64,000 bases of DNA from Methylotuvimicrobium buryatense 5G (GCF_000341735.1 NZ_KB455575.1:3356904-3420903), one strand, 5' to 3'; shown: positions 24,502 to 36,774, numbered from the stretch's first letter. Numbers and translations: made by a program. The notes: generated by a model from the sequence alone, not told the origin.

Positions 24502-27072
24502 TCACTCAATGTTCATCCCAAATTGATCGACCGGAACCGGTTTACCGAAAAAATACCCCTGAAACACGATGCATCCTTTTTCAACCAAAAACGTCAACTG
24601 CCGTTCGGTTTCAACTCCTTCGGCAACAACTTTCAGACCCAGGTTGCCTGCCATCGCAAGGATGGTTTCGACAATGACTGCGCTGTTTTTATCGACATCA
24701 ATATTTTTGACAAAACGCTGATCGATCTTCAATTGGCTGAGCGGAAATTGCGTCAAGTAGGCCAGCGACGAATAGCCGGTACCGAAATCGTCGATCGAAA
24801 TCGCGATACCCAATTCCATCAATGCCTGCATTTTTTCTATAGTGTCGTTGATATCCTGCATCAACACACTTTCGGTTATTTCAATCATTAACCGACTTGA
24901 TTCGATATCGGCTTGCACAATGGCTCGCCTAACATTAGTCACGAAATCTTTTTGCCGAAATTGTTGCGAACTCACATTAATCGAAACATAGGCATAGTCC
25001 ATACCGGCTTGTTGCCATAGTTTAATCTGGCTACACGCAGCCTCGATAACCCAAGCGCCTATTTGCTGTATCATGCCCGTTTCCTCGGCGATGGGAATAA
25101 ATTCGTTCGGGGCAATCAGTCCCTTATCCGGATGATTCCAACGAATCAACGCTTCGGCGCTGATTATCCGGCCGTTTCTATCGACCTGAGGTTGAAAATA
25201 AAGCGTAAATTGTTGTTGCTCTATCGCCATTCGTAGCGCATTTTCGATCTGTAAGCGTTTATCGGCAGCTTCTTGCATGCTTCGATCGAAAAAACTGATG
25301 GTATTGCGACCTTTTTCTTTCGACCGGTACATCGCGGTATCGGCCTGTTGCAGTAAATCGGTCGCCGCCAATTGGCACCGACCGGAAAATAAGGTAACGC
25401 CCATGCTGGAACTGAAATAATGCTCGTTGCCTTTGATTAAATAGGGCTCGTTCAACTTGCTCATAATTTTTTCGGCAAGATTTAAAATTTTTTGAGTCGC
25501 CTCATCTTGACGATCGGTATCGGTATGTACCAAGATAACGAACTCGTCGCCGCCGAGTCGAGTCGGCGTATCCTCTTGTCGTATCGATTGCTTCAAACGT
25601 TTGGCTACTTGGACCAACAACTCATCGCCGGTTTGATGCCCCATCGAGTCATTCAATACCTTGAATCGATCTAAATCCATATACAAAATCGCCGCATAAG
25701 TATTTTTTCGTTTGGCTTGTATCAATACCTGTTCGATTCTTTCGAGTAACAGTCTGCGATTCGGTAAATCAGTCAACGGATCGTAAAAAGCCAATTGCGA
25801 AATATATTCCTCGAATTTTTTCTTCTCACTCAGATCGGTAAACACCGCAACATAATGCGTGGTTTCGCCCCGGTTGTTTTTAACCGCAGTAATGCATTGC
25901 CAAATCGGAAAAATCGAACCGTCCTTACGGCGATCCCAAATCTCGCCTTCGAATCGACCGTCGATTTGCAATTGCCGCCATAAGTCCTCATAAAATAATT
26001 GATCGTGTTGATCGGAGTGCAGAATATTCGGATTTTTGCCGATCACTTCTTCGGCAGCATAGCCGGTCACTGTCGTGAATGCTTGATTGACACGTAAAAT
26101 TGTCGCGTCAGGGTCGGTAATCATGATCCCTTGCAAGCTTTCGAAAGTAATCGCAGCCAGGTGCAGTTCTTCTTCGGCTTCTTTATGTTCGGTCACATCC
26201 ATCCATGCGCCGAACACTTCATCGATTTGCCCCGTCGATGTTCGGGTCATAATCGATTTGTCATGTATCCAACGATAGGTGCCGTCTTTATGCCGAAACC
26301 GGTATTGATGATTTAACTGTCCGGTTTCTTTTAGTTGTTCCATTAATTCGATAGTCTGCTCACGGTCGTCCGGATGCAGGCGATCGATCCATAAACTATC
26401 ATTGCTGTACCAATCGGCAGGTGCAAAGCCGGTAATGCTTAAGAAGGCGTCGCTTATAAATGTCGTTCTATAGGGATATCGGTCATGGCCGGTAAAAAGC
26501 AGAGTGTATATCGCTGCCGGCGTGACGTTGACGACATGCTTGAAACGTTGTTCGCTTTCCTGAAAAGCTTGGTTACTCTGTTGCAGCAACTCAACCGTTT
26601 TATCTAAATCTTGATTGAGCCGCTTGAGTTCATTTTGTATTTTTAAGTTATATCGAATTTCGTCCTGTAACAGAGAATTAGCTTTCAATAATTCCGATGG
26701 GCTCGGAATCAATAGCGCTTTCGGTATTAAGGGCCAAAGCATTACGGCCGCTACCACCGAGACACCTGCAGTCAGTGCATCGATAATGCCTGACAATCCG
26801 TAAACGGGTCTCCAGATCGTTACGACATGCATGACATGCGTCGTGCCACAGGAAAAAATAAACAAGCTGAATAGCAATAATATGCCTTTGAATTCGACTT
26901 GCTTACGCTTATAAACGAAATAAAGCAGCGCAACCGGAATTGAAAAATAAGCCAAGGCGATCACGATGTTCGCCGTTACAGTTAACCATAGCAAGCCGGG
27001 TTGCCACAGGAAGCAATTACCGTGCGGCATTAAATCTGCGCTGCCGAATAAAAATTTCATCAGTTCTTGCAT
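24502..27072 (-). CDS. Ethylene-receptor-like sensor with PAS-PAS-GGDEF-EAL
   Basis: This is an 856-residue membrane signalling protein. Residues about 25–125 form three membrane helices closely resembling the ethylene-binding domain of plant ETR1 and cyanobacterial homologues: LAYFSIPVALLYFV and FSCGTTHVMHVVTIW. The copper ligands Cys75 and His79 are kept, but the ETR1 Asp25 position is Asn35. A short coiled coil leads to two PAS domains (about 170–290 and 300–415), a GGDEF domain with intact RLGGDEF (cyclic di-GMP synthesis) and an EAL domain with SAEALIRW (cyclic di-GMP hydrolysis). It stands alone between repeats. The ligand could be ethylene or another small molecule. The call of an ethylene-receptor-like domain is firm; actual ethylene binding is inference. 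Confidence 0.88.
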   Translation of the reverse strand: MQELMKFLFGSADLMPHGNCFLWQPGLLWLTVTANIVIALAYFSIPVALLYFVYKRKQVEFKGILLLFSLFIFSCGTTHVMHVVTIWRPVYGLSGIIDALTAGVSVVAAVMLWPLIPKALLIPSPSELLKANSLLQDEIRYNLKIQNELKRLNQDLDKTVELLQQSNQAFQESEQRFKHVVNVTPAAIYTLLFTGHDRYPYRTTFISDAFLSITGFAPADWYSNDSLWIDRLHPDDREQTIELMEQLKETGQLNHQYRFRHKDGTYRWIHDKSIMTRTSTGQIDEVFGAWMDVTEHKEAEEELHLAAITFESLQGIMITDPDATILRVNQAFTTVTGYAAEEVIGKNPNILHSDQHDQLFYEDLWRQLQIDGRFEGEIWDRRKDGSIFPIWQCITAVKNNRGETTHYVAVFTDLSEKKKFEEYISQLAFYDPLTDLPNRRLLLERIEQVLIQAKRKNTYAAILYMDLDRFKVLNDSMGHQTGDELLVQVAKRLKQSIRQEDTPTRLGGDEFVILVHTDTDRQDEATQKILNLAEKIMSKLNEPYLIKGNEHYFSSSMGVTLFSGRCQLAATDLLQQADTAMYRSKEKGRNTISFFDRSMQEAADKRLQIENALRMAIEQQQFTLYFQPQVDRNGRIISAEALIRWNHPDKGLIAPNEFIPIAEETGMIQQIGAWVIEAACSQIKLWQQAGMDYAYVSINVSSQQFRQKDFVTNVRRAIVQADIESSRLMIEITESVLMQDINDTIEKMQALMELGIAISIDDFGTGYSSLAYLTQFPLSQLKIDQRFVKNIDVDKNSAVIVETILAMAGNLGLKVVAEGVETERQLTFLVEKGCIVFQGYFFGKPVPVDQFGMNIE

Positions 27073-27256
27073 AATGGCTATCCGTTTATTGATTTACCGA
27101 ATCTTAGAAACAACATGATCGGCAATTTATTTTATTACGGTTATTAAGGTTTATTAATACGCCATTCTAAGCGAAGAATACCGGAAAGATAAGACAATAG
27201 TTGTCGGCAATAAATAGTTATTAAATGTCCCTATATGGGTTTAAGCCCGACTTATG

Positions 27257-27306
27257 CGATACCCTCGCACTTCAAATTTCTGTATTAGCGTATGGAGGCG
27301 CCGGGA
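27257..27306 (+). repeat. Repeat family C, truncated left half
   Basis: GATACCCTCGCACTTCAAAT through GCGTATGGAGGCGCCGGG matches the first 50 bases of family C. The rest is missing. It abuts the 3' end of the RND operon. Confidence 0.65.
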
Positions 27307-27310
27307 GAAA

Positions 27311-27616
27311 TCAAATCACACCGCTATCGAGTACCGGCGATACCCGGTAGCTGATGCCCGAACCCGAAAATTCGCCGCGCAATTTATCGAGCAGCTCGGC
27401 CAAGCCCTGCTCAGGCAGATACATTTGAAAACGGATTTTGCGTTGACGGCCGGTCACCTGCTCGGCCAAAGACAAACCGACGTTTCGGTGGTCGTGAGAA
27501 TAGACCGGCAGACTGCTGAAACCGTGTTCGGATTCCAGCGTCAACAAACAATCGACGACTGCCTCTTCAAGATCCGGCGCAACATTCAATGTAACTAAAA
27601 ACTCAGGGCTACTCAT
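27311..27616 (-). CDS. DUF3240 (PII-like) protein of the metal-efflux operon
   Basis: This protein is 101 residues from the ATG at 27616, which overlaps the end of the RND pump gene by eight bases. Family features are VTLNVAPDLEEAVVDCLL at the start and QMYLPEQGLAELLDKLRGEF near the end, a ferredoxin-like PII-type fold. DUF3240 genes usually sit directly after czcA/cusA-type pumps and are thought to sense metal or modulate the pump. A longer frame starting at 27640 would overlap the pump more and lacks family similarity. Confidence 0.85.
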   Translation of the reverse strand: MSSPEFLVTLNVAPDLEEAVVDCLLTLESEHGFSSLPVYSHDHRNVGLSLAEQVTGRQRKIRFQMYLPEQGLAELLDKLRGEFSGSGISYRVSPVLDSGVI

Positions 27617-30600
27617 CGCTAAGCTCCTTTGCCATACCAAAACGTTGAAACAATATCGGCAATAAAAACAGCGTCAAAAAGGTCGATGACAACAAGCCGC
27701 CGATCACGACGATCGACAACGGCCGCTGAATTTCCGAACCCGGTCCAGTTGCGTACAACATCGGCAACAAACCGAATGCCGTCGTTGCTGCAGTCATCAA
27801 GACCGGCCGCAAACGTCGCATCGACCCGACTACGACAGCCTTCCCGACCGGCATGCCGGCTATGCATAATTGATTGAAATGGGTCACCATCACCACGCCG
27901 TTCAAGACCGCGATACCCAACAATGTAATAAAACCCACAGAAGCCGGTACCGATAAATATTCGCCGGACAACCACAACGCAATGACGCCGCCGATCATCG
28001 CTAGCGGAATATTCGACAATACCAAAGTCGCTTGACGGACCGAGCCGAAGGTCGCGAATAACAGCAAAAAAATCAGGATCAACGCAATCGGTACGACAAT
28101 CGCCAACCTTGCAGCGGCCCGTTGCTGATTTTCAAATTGTCCGCCGAACTCGACCGAATAACTGGGCGGCAGTTCGACCTGTTGCGCAACCTGTATTCGC
28201 GCTTCGTCGACGAAACCGACTAAATCTCTGTTTTCGACATTGCTGCGAATGACTGCGAAGCGCTGAGTTTTCTCACGCTCAATCGACACCAGACCTTCGC
28301 TGCGATCGAGTTTTGCCAATGCCGACAGCGCGACATAGCCGCCTCCCGGCAACGCAATCGGTAAACTAGCGAAATTCGCCGAACTGCCAGCGCCGCGCAA
28401 CAGTAGCGGCGTCCTTACTTGACCTTCCTGAACGATACCCAGCTTCAAACCTTCGATCTGCGCTCTCAACAGATTCTCGACCGCATCGATATCCAACCCA
28501 AAGCGTCCGATCGCCGCACGATCTAGCTTTAATTGTAAAAACTGCATGCCTTCGTTTTGTTTCAGAAAGACGTCGCTAGAACCTTTTAACCCCCTCAACA
28601 CCGCTGCGATTTCCTCGGCTTTTCGATTCAAAACGGTCGAATCCGGGCCAAATAATTTGACCGCAACATCGCCTCGGGTCCCGGTCAGCATTTCCGACAC
28701 GCGCATCTCGATCGGCTGCGTAAATCCGTAAGAAATGCCCGGAAGTTGATCGAGCACCTTGCGAATCTCGTCGATCAACAGTTCCTTACTTGCCATCCGC
28801 CATTGATCCTTGGGTTTTAAAATCAGAAACGTATCGGTCTCGTTCAAGCCCATCGGATCGAGACCGAGTTCGTCGGATCCGACCCTCGATATCGCTTCGG
28901 CAATTTCCGGTACTTTTTCCAGCAACGCTTTTTGCACGCGCCCGTCGAGCGTTACCGATTGTTCCAACGTGATTGACGGCAGCTTTTCCAACTGCACGAT
29001 AATATCGCCTTCATCCATACTCGGCATGAAAGTACTGCCGATTCGGTTAAACAACAATAAAGCCAGCAGCAATAATCCGCCCGCGCCAAGAAACACCGAT
29101 TTACCGTTATCCAAGCACCATAGCAATGCCGGCCGATAGGCTTTAAGCATTTGCCGAGGCAGCCAGGGCTCATTTTGCGATACCTGTTTCAACAAATAAG
29201 AAGCCAGCACCGGAATCACGGTCAGCGATAATATCAAGGAAGCGGCCAAGGCAAACACGATCGTGAGTGCAACCGGCGCGAATAATTTTCCCTCCAATCC
29301 TTGTAAGGTTAACAGCGGCACAAAGACGATGATGATAATCAATGCGCCCGAGGTAACCGACACAGCCACTTCACGGGTCGCCCGGTAGATCATATGCAAT
29401 CGCGGGAGACGCTCGGCTTTTTCTTTGTGCGCCAATTGCGTGATAATATTTTCGACGACGACCACCGCCGCATCGACCAACATGCCGATCGCAATGACCA
29501 GTCCGCCGAGACTCATCAAATTAGCGGACATATCCATCGTTTTCATCATGATGAACGTAAACAATGCCGCCAATGGCAACACCAATGCTACGGTCAACGC
29601 GGCGCGCCAGTTACCGAGAAACAACACCAGCATCAACAACACCAATACGATTGCCTGAGTCAAGGCAGTAATCACTGTATCGACGGCTTGTCCGACTAAT
29701 ACCCCTCGGTTATAAAAAACGCCGATTTTCACGCCGTCCGGCAAGGTTTTTTTGATGCCGTTCAGTTTTTGTTCGACCAGATCGATCGTTTGCCGGGCAT
29801 TCGCTCCGCGCAGACTTAATACCAAACCGGTAACCACCTCGCCTTCTCCGTTACGGCTAACTGCACCGTACCGGGTCAGTGCGCCGATACGAACCTCTGC
29901 AACATCCCCAATCGTAATCGGCATGCCGGAAACGGTATCGACCACTATCGCCCGCACATCCGATAATTTCTGAATGCGCCCTTCCGCGCGAACGATCAAG
30001 GTTTCCTCGCCTTCTTGCAGACGTCCCGCTCCGTCGTTGCGATTGTTGGTCTTCAAAACATCGATCAAACGGTCGGTCGTAATATTTCGGGCAGCCATTT
30101 TGAGCGAATCGGGCACGACTTCGAAACTCCGCACCGTACCGCCCAGCGAATTGACATCGGCGACGCCCGGCACGGTTCGTAGTGCCGGGCGAATCACCCA
30201 ATCCAATAGGGTACGTAGCTCCATCTGATCCAAGCCTCCACCCGATACGGTAAACATGAACATCTCGCCCAAAGGCGTTGTCATCGGCGCAATCCCCCCT
30301 TCAATGCCCTCCGGCAAGTCTGCCCACAAGGTATTCAAGCGTTCGGCGATTTGCTGGCGCGCCCAATAAATATCGGTACCTTCCTCGAAATCGATCGTGA
30401 TATCGGTTAGCGCATACTTAGCGATCGAGCGCAGCATCGTTTGATTGGGAATACCCAGCAGCTCGACTTCGATCGGTGCGGTAATCCGTGTCTCGACTTC
30501 TTCCGGCGTCATACCCGGCGCTTTGACGATCACCTTGACTTGAGTCGGCGAGACTTCCGGAAACGCATCGATCGGTATCCGTTGCCATGCATACCAGCCG

Positions 30601-30674
30601 CCGCCTGCCAGCAACAGCACAAACAAAACAATCAATATCCGCTGAGCCAGTGCGAATCGAATCAAGTGACCCAT
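27609..30674 (-). CDS. Heavy-metal efflux RND pump (CzcA/CusA family)
   Basis: This inner-membrane proton-driven pump is about 1,021 residues and exports divalent or monovalent heavy metals from the periplasm. The N-terminal helix is followed by AWQRIPIDAFPEVSPTQVKV, a family signature. IGMLVDAAVVVVENI in the fourth helix carries the Asp of the proton relay. Two RND periplasmic loops and twelve membrane segments can be followed. The start is the ATG at 30674, overlapping the adaptor's stop (TGATG); a GTG one codon earlier is also open. Metal specificity (Co/Zn/Cd/Ni versus Cu/Ag) cannot be set by eye. Confidence 0.92.
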   Translation of the reverse strand: MGHLIRFALAQRILIVLFVLLLAGGGWYAWQRIPIDAFPEVSPTQVKVIVKAPGMTPEEVETRITAPIEVELLGIPNQTMLRSIAKYALTDITIDFEEGTDIYWARQQIAERLNTLWADLPEGIEGGIAPMTTPLGEMFMFTVSGGGLDQMELRTLLDWVIRPALRTVPGVADVNSLGGTVRSFEVVPDSLKMAARNITTDRLIDVLKTNNRNDGAGRLQEGEETLIVRAEGRIQKLSDVRAIVVDTVSGMPITIGDVAEVRIGALTRYGAVSRNGEGEVVTGLVLSLRGANARQTIDLVEQKLNGIKKTLPDGVKIGVFYNRGVLVGQAVDTVITALTQAIVLVLLMLVLFLGNWRAALTVALVLPLAALFTFIMMKTMDMSANLMSLGGLVIAIGMLVDAAVVVVENIITQLAHKEKAERLPRLHMIYRATREVAVSVTSGALIIIIVFVPLLTLQGLEGKLFAPVALTIVFALAASLILSLTVIPVLASYLLKQVSQNEPWLPRQMLKAYRPALLWCLDNGKSVFLGAGGLLLLALLLFNRIGSTFMPSMDEGDIIVQLEKLPSITLEQSVTLDGRVQKALLEKVPEIAEAISRVGSDELGLDPMGLNETDTFLILKPKDQWRMASKELLIDEIRKVLDQLPGISYGFTQPIEMRVSEMLTGTRGDVAVKLFGPDSTVLNRKAEEIAAVLRGLKGSSDVFLKQNEGMQFLQLKLDRAAIGRFGLDIDAVENLLRAQIEGLKLGIVQEGQVRTPLLLRGAGSSANFASLPIALPGGGYVALSALAKLDRSEGLVSIEREKTQRFAVIRSNVENRDLVGFVDEARIQVAQQVELPPSYSVEFGGQFENQQRAAARLAIVVPIALILIFLLLFATFGSVRQATLVLSNIPLAMIGGVIALWLSGEYLSVPASVGFITLLGIAVLNGVVMVTHFNQLCIAGMPVGKAVVVGSMRRLRPVLMTAATTAFGLLPMLYATGPGSEIQRPLSIVVIGGLLSSTFLTLFLLPILFQRFGMAKELSDE

Positions 30675-31843
30675 CACTCAGCGCTCCCGGACTCCAGCCA
30701 AAGCGCTTTCAATGCCGCGGCGCCGCGCACCGCGACCGTTTCGCTACCGTCCAACTCACCTACGATAAAGACTGCATCTTCGTGCCGGCCGATAACTTCG
30801 GCCGGCTTAACCTCAAAGCCCTGTCCTGTCCGCACGAATACATAATCCCGCCCTTCGCTTTGCACCAACGCCGATTGCGGCAACTTAAACGCAGCAGTCT
30901 CAATACGCTTGATCGCTAAAGCATTGACTGTCTGTCCCGGCCGCAGCTCGGCTTGAGGTCCCGCTAATACGGCGCGCGCGAGCACCGATTGAGTCTGTTT
31001 ATCGACATGCCGGCCCAGCAAAACAATCTCGGCGATAGCTTCTGTACCGGCGACTTTAACCTTGTCTCCGACCGTCAAGACATCGATACGATCCTGAGCG
31101 ACCGACAGCTCCAGCCAAAGTTGTTCGAGATTCGCGATGCGGAACAACGGTGTGTTCGCGGTTAGACGTTCACCAACCGAAGCGCTACGCTGCAGTATCG
31201 TGCCGCCGATCGGAGCGCTAATTTCCAGTAGACTGTTCAACCGTCTTGATGCAAGCAATTGCCCGGCCTCCGTTTCGGTCATACCGGTAATCAATAACAT
31301 TTGTTTGGCCTCTTGCGCCTTAGCTTTGGCGACGTTGAAGCGGCTAAGCGTTTCCTCCCATCGGCTCTGCGGAATAATGCCTTCCTTCTGTAATTTCCGG
31401 TCGCGCCGATAGACCGCCTCGGCTAATTGCGCTTCGCTGGCCCGTTTCAGATAGTCGCGCTGTAACGCCAAGAGTTCAGGACTGTTCAATTGAGCCAATA
31501 CTTGACCTTGCTGAACGGCATCGCCATCTGCGACATGAATGCGGCTCACCATCCCCGCTACGGTCGTACTGACGATTTGTTCATTTTCCGGCGGAACGAT
31601 CACACGAGCCGATGCAGTCAGAAGCGGTATTTCGTCGGCCTTTTCCAAGGCGGCGAGTTTAATATCCAAGTTGTCGATCTGCTCGTTGCTCAGATCGAGA
31701 ACGGACTGTGCCGATACCGGCGAACAATGATTCTCCTGCGCCGTATCCGCTCCGACAACCTCGCACGCGTTTGCCGCCCAACTATTATTTGAGGCCTGTA
31801 AAACAAACAGACCGGCCCATACTGATAACAAGATTCGTTTCAT
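30674..31843 (-). CDS. RND efflux periplasmic adaptor (CzcB/CusB family)
   Basis: This 389-residue membrane-fusion protein links pump and outer-membrane channel. It has a signal peptide (ending NNSWA), then a Cys-containing acidic segment. A biotinyl-lipoyl-like half (VSRIHVADGDAVQQGQVLAQ), an alpha-hairpin (LQRDYLKRASEAQLAEAVYR) and the second half (LEISAPIGGTILQRSASVGE) follow. Its stop overlaps the pump start, and its start overlaps the end of the outer-membrane gene by four bases, so the three are translationally coupled. Confidence 0.92.
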   Translation of the reverse strand: MKRILLSVWAGLFVLQASNNSWAANACEVVGADTAQENHCSPVSAQSVLDLSNEQIDNLDIKLAALEKADEIPLLTASARVIVPPENEQIVSTTVAGMVSRIHVADGDAVQQGQVLAQLNSPELLALQRDYLKRASEAQLAEAVYRRDRKLQKEGIIPQSRWEETLSRFNVAKAKAQEAKQMLLITGMTETEAGQLLASRRLNSLLEISAPIGGTILQRSASVGERLTANTPLFRIANLEQLWLELSVAQDRIDVLTVGDKVKVAGTEAIAEIVLLGRHVDKQTQSVLARAVLAGPQAELRPGQTVNALAIKRIETAAFKLPQSALVQSEGRDYVFVRTGQGFEVKPAEVIGRHEDAVFIVGELDGSETVAVRGAAALKALWLESGSAE

Positions 31844-33096
31844 GGCAACACTCCAACGGCCTGATTGTATAGTGCGATATCCCTTTGCAAGATCACCGAA
31901 CGTTCTTTGGCGTTGAGGATGGCTTGTTGGGTTCTGGCACGGATTCTTAATAATTCGATCAGATTGATTTCACCGACCGAGAAACTTAATTCGGTCATAT
32001 CCAAATGTTCTTCCGCCAGTTGCTTCATTTCATCGGCGGTTGCCTGTTCGGCGCGGTTGACTTCCAAAGCATGCTCGGCTTCGTGATAGGCGAGTTTCAA
32101 ATCTCTAAACAGTTGCTCACGTTCGGCGATCAGACGATTTAACTCGACATTGACTGCGGCAATTTTCGGCGCCTGATGCGCGCTGCCGCCGAACGGTACC
32201 GAAATACCGACACCGAAACTTTCGGTATAGTTACTGCGCGGGTCGTTGTTGCCCCGATCGCTGTTGATGCCGACAGAAACCTGAGTTTGACCCGAGCCGG
32301 TCAAACGTATCGCTTCGAGTTCGGCTTGTTTACGGGCTATTTGACTGTTGAGCGCGGCCAAGGCGGGATGCTGCTGTTCGATTGTTTTCAGCGCAACCAA
32401 GGGTTCATGGAATTCGGCCGGAATCTTTTCGGTCCGCGTCAAATTCGTATAGCGCTTTCGGGCATGCATGACTTCCGATTCCGCCAGGGTCAACACCGAC
32501 CGTTTCTGCAACAATTCGCTTTGCGCGAGCAATAAATCGGCCCGGGCCAAGTCACCCAATTCATAAAGCCGCTTGACCTTGCCGACCAATTTTTCGGTTA
32601 ATTCATAATCGGTTTTTGCCTGGTCTTGACGCACTTCGGTCAATGCGATATCCCATAAGGCCGACCTAACTAATCCAGCGACACGCAATTTGAACGCCCG
32701 GCTTTGCGATTGCCTGCTGTCATCGGCACGTTGAGCAATATTTTGTTCGGCATCGCGTTGCCCGAAGTTCCACAAGGGCACGCTTACTACTGCATCGAGA
32801 ATATGCAAGGTACCGCTGGTCGCTTCCAAAAAAAACAAATCTGCAGTAGCAGGTCCTGCTATCCAACTTTGCCCGCGCTCAGCAAGTGCTTTCGCTTCGT
32901 CTTCCAACGCTTTGAGCCATGCGGCATCGGGATAATGTTCGGCAGTGGTATCGATCAAACCGGCCAAAGTCATGGTCGGCTCGACCTCTATTGGATCGAA
33001 ATGATCGACGATCATTTCGCTGTCTGCCCATACAACGAATGTCGACAGCAGGCAGCAACACAGCAAAGCGCCTTTTAAAGGCTTGAGGGGAATCAT
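31840..33096 (-). CDS. TolC-family outer-membrane efflux protein (CzcC-like)
   Basis: This 418-residue protein has a signal peptide ending about residue 24 (STFVVWA). It has the duplicated helical and strand pattern of TolC-type channels, for example VVSVPLWNFGQRDAEQNIAQ and a second half VGISVPFGGSAHQAPKIAAV. It is the outer-membrane part of the metal efflux complex encoded by the two following genes and shares a four-base overlap with the adaptor gene. Confidence 0.9.
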   Translation of the reverse strand: MIPLKPLKGALLCCCLLSTFVVWADSEMIVDHFDPIEVEPTMTLAGLIDTTAEHYPDAAWLKALEDEAKALAERGQSWIAGPATADLFFLEATSGTLHILDAVVSVPLWNFGQRDAEQNIAQRADDSRQSQSRAFKLRVAGLVRSALWDIALTEVRQDQAKTDYELTEKLVGKVKRLYELGDLARADLLLAQSELLQKRSVLTLAESEVMHARKRYTNLTRTEKIPAEFHEPLVALKTIEQQHPALAALNSQIARKQAELEAIRLTGSGQTQVSVGINSDRGNNDPRSNYTESFGVGISVPFGGSAHQAPKIAAVNVELNRLIAEREQLFRDLKLAYHEAEHALEVNRAEQATADEMKQLAEEHLDMTELSFSVGEINLIELLRIRARTQQAILNAKERSVILQRDIALYNQAVGVLP

Positions 33097-33180
33097 ATTG
33101 AGCTCCGCAATATGCGGCAGCAGGGCCGCAACTGAAACAACGAGTCGGATATTCAGCGAATCCGACGGTCTATAAACTGT

Positions 33181-33564
33181 TTACAGTTGCACGGGTGGTG
33201 CACGGGGCGCTTGAGGTGAGGAAGAGGTTCGGCCGGAAAGCACATTCGGCGGTGGAGAAAACGCAACTTCGAAACCGAGACATTCATCCGGTTCGGGAAA
33301 CACGAAAGCAACGAACACTACGGCAAAAGGGAGCCAATCGGACAGCAGCGTCGTTTCGGTTTCAATGCCTTGATCCAAATCGATCACGGACGCGTCGAAC
33401 AATGCCAATGCATCGTCGTCGTTCGCGGCGTTGAATTGCTCAAAGCCGGGCATGTGCACGCCGTCCGACAACTCGTCGACCATCGGATGCGCATGCACCA
33501 ACGGCGCGATCGATTGCAGGATCACGAGAAAAATGACTAAGGCTGTTTTGAAGGGCGTCGACAT
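33181..33564 (-). CDS. Small exported protein at the head of the efflux operon
   Basis: The protein is 127 residues from ATG 33564 (a longer frame begins at 33621 but has no signal at its start). A Sec signal ends at LVHAH. The mature part is acidic (NANDDDALALFDASVIDLDQ), has a hydrophobic stretch (LPFAVVFVAFVFPEPDECLG) and a Pro-rich tail. Its position, 84 bases ahead of the TolC-like gene, recalls small CzcI-like proteins found before czcCBA, but sequence relationship to them is not certain. It could bind or sense metal in the periplasm. Confidence 0.6.
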   Translation of the reverse strand: MSTPFKTALVIFLVILQSIAPLVHAHPMVDELSDGVHMPGFEQFNAANDDDALALFDASVIDLDQGIETETTLLSDWLPFAVVFVAFVFPEPDECLGFEVAFSPPPNVLSGRTSSSPQAPRAPPVQL

Positions 33565-33657
33565 GGGGCTTATGCTATGCCAAATAGTGATTGGTGGCAA
33601 TAAAAAACAGGCGTGTATCAATCAATGCGGTTCGTTCCTAACCGCGTCCTACCGTGA

Positions 33658-33856
33658 CTATGCTGCAATACCCTCAACAATCAGATGATTAACGTCAGTG
33701 CGCTGGCTTGCATGCTCAAATGTCATTGCACAGACGTTGCCTTGTGCATCAACGTCAATGATGGTGTTTTCATCCAAATCCTTGGATTCCACTATCCCGC
33801 TGCTGCGGAACTCGATGTATAGGGTGTCGGTATCTTCGAAATAGGCTGACTTTCAT
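33658..33856 (-). pseudogene. DUF2283-type small protein, broken by a one-base frameshift
   Basis: From ATG 33856 (overlapping the stop of the preceding gene) the first codons read MKVS. One base then has to be skipped to continue in the long frame AYFEDTDTLYIEFRSSGIVE ... LIVEGIAA ending at 33658. That reading is a typical DUF2283 protein (about 65 residues). The span is not a multiple of three, so as written the gene is broken. A sequencing or assembly slip cannot be excluded. Confidence 0.65.
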
Positions 33857-34089
33857 GGTTTATACCCTCTATCGATAAATGCGTTATGTACGGTTTCCCC
33901 ATCCGGCAACAGGATTACCCGCGGATACCGGCCTCCCATTTCTTCAATTCTTGCCCATCGCCTTATTCTGCCATCGAACTGTATGTGCTCATTTTCAGGA
34001 AACCGGACAACGTATTGAATCCATTCGTCCTTGATAATCTCTCGATCCGGTCTCATACGGGTTGTCAGGAAGTATTTTGTTGTCTTCAC
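33853..34089 (-). CDS. DUF4258-type small protein
   Basis: This 78-residue protein is KYFLTTRMRPDREIIKDEWI ... RIRRWARIEEMGGRYPRVIL. The run of short beta strands with D-E-W-I and a late G-R-Y-P-R-V matches DUF4258-like proteins. In many genomes these are paired directly with a DUF2283 gene, as here, where the stop (TGA) overlaps the next ATG. The pair is often regarded as toxin–antitoxin-like, but that function is not shown. No signal peptide is present. Confidence 0.65.
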   Translation of the reverse strand: MKTTKYFLTTRMRPDREIIKDEWIQYVVRFPENEHIQFDGRIRRWARIEEMGGRYPRVILLPDGETVHNAFIDRGYKP

Positions 34090-34130
34090 TGCTCTTCTTT
34101 TTCAGCTCTGTATGTTTGATTATGCTGAGC

Positions 34131-34290
34131 TATACCCACGCACCTCAAATTTCGTTGTTGACGCGTGGAGGTGCGGGGTGTTCGGCAAAGGCTTTGACAG
34201 CAGGGATGCTGTCACAGAGCCTACATGGACGTATTCACGGCGTCCTTTGACGGGCACCCCGACGCCGAAATTTGACTAACAAAGGGTATA
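34131..34290 (+). repeat. Repeat family C, copy 4
   Basis: This 160-bp element has TATACCC / GGGTATA ends, internal TGACAGCAGGGATGCTGTCA hairpin and the ATGGACGTATTCACGGCGTC core. It lies just past the 3' end of gyrB. Confidence 0.85.
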
Positions 34291-34314
34291 CAATCCCCTT
34301 TTTAGACCAAAAAC

Positions 34315-36735
<2,421 letters not shown>

Positions 36736-36758
36736 TCACTACCTTCTCAATGTACCAA

Positions 36759-36774
36759 TGTTTCACGTGAAACA
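36759..36774. promoter_or_regulatory. parS partition site 1
   Basis: TGTTTCACGTGAAACA is a perfect 16-bp palindrome identical to the bacterial parS consensus bound by ParB. It lies in the gap between gyrB and recF, so it also sits in the gyrB leader. Confidence 0.95.
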
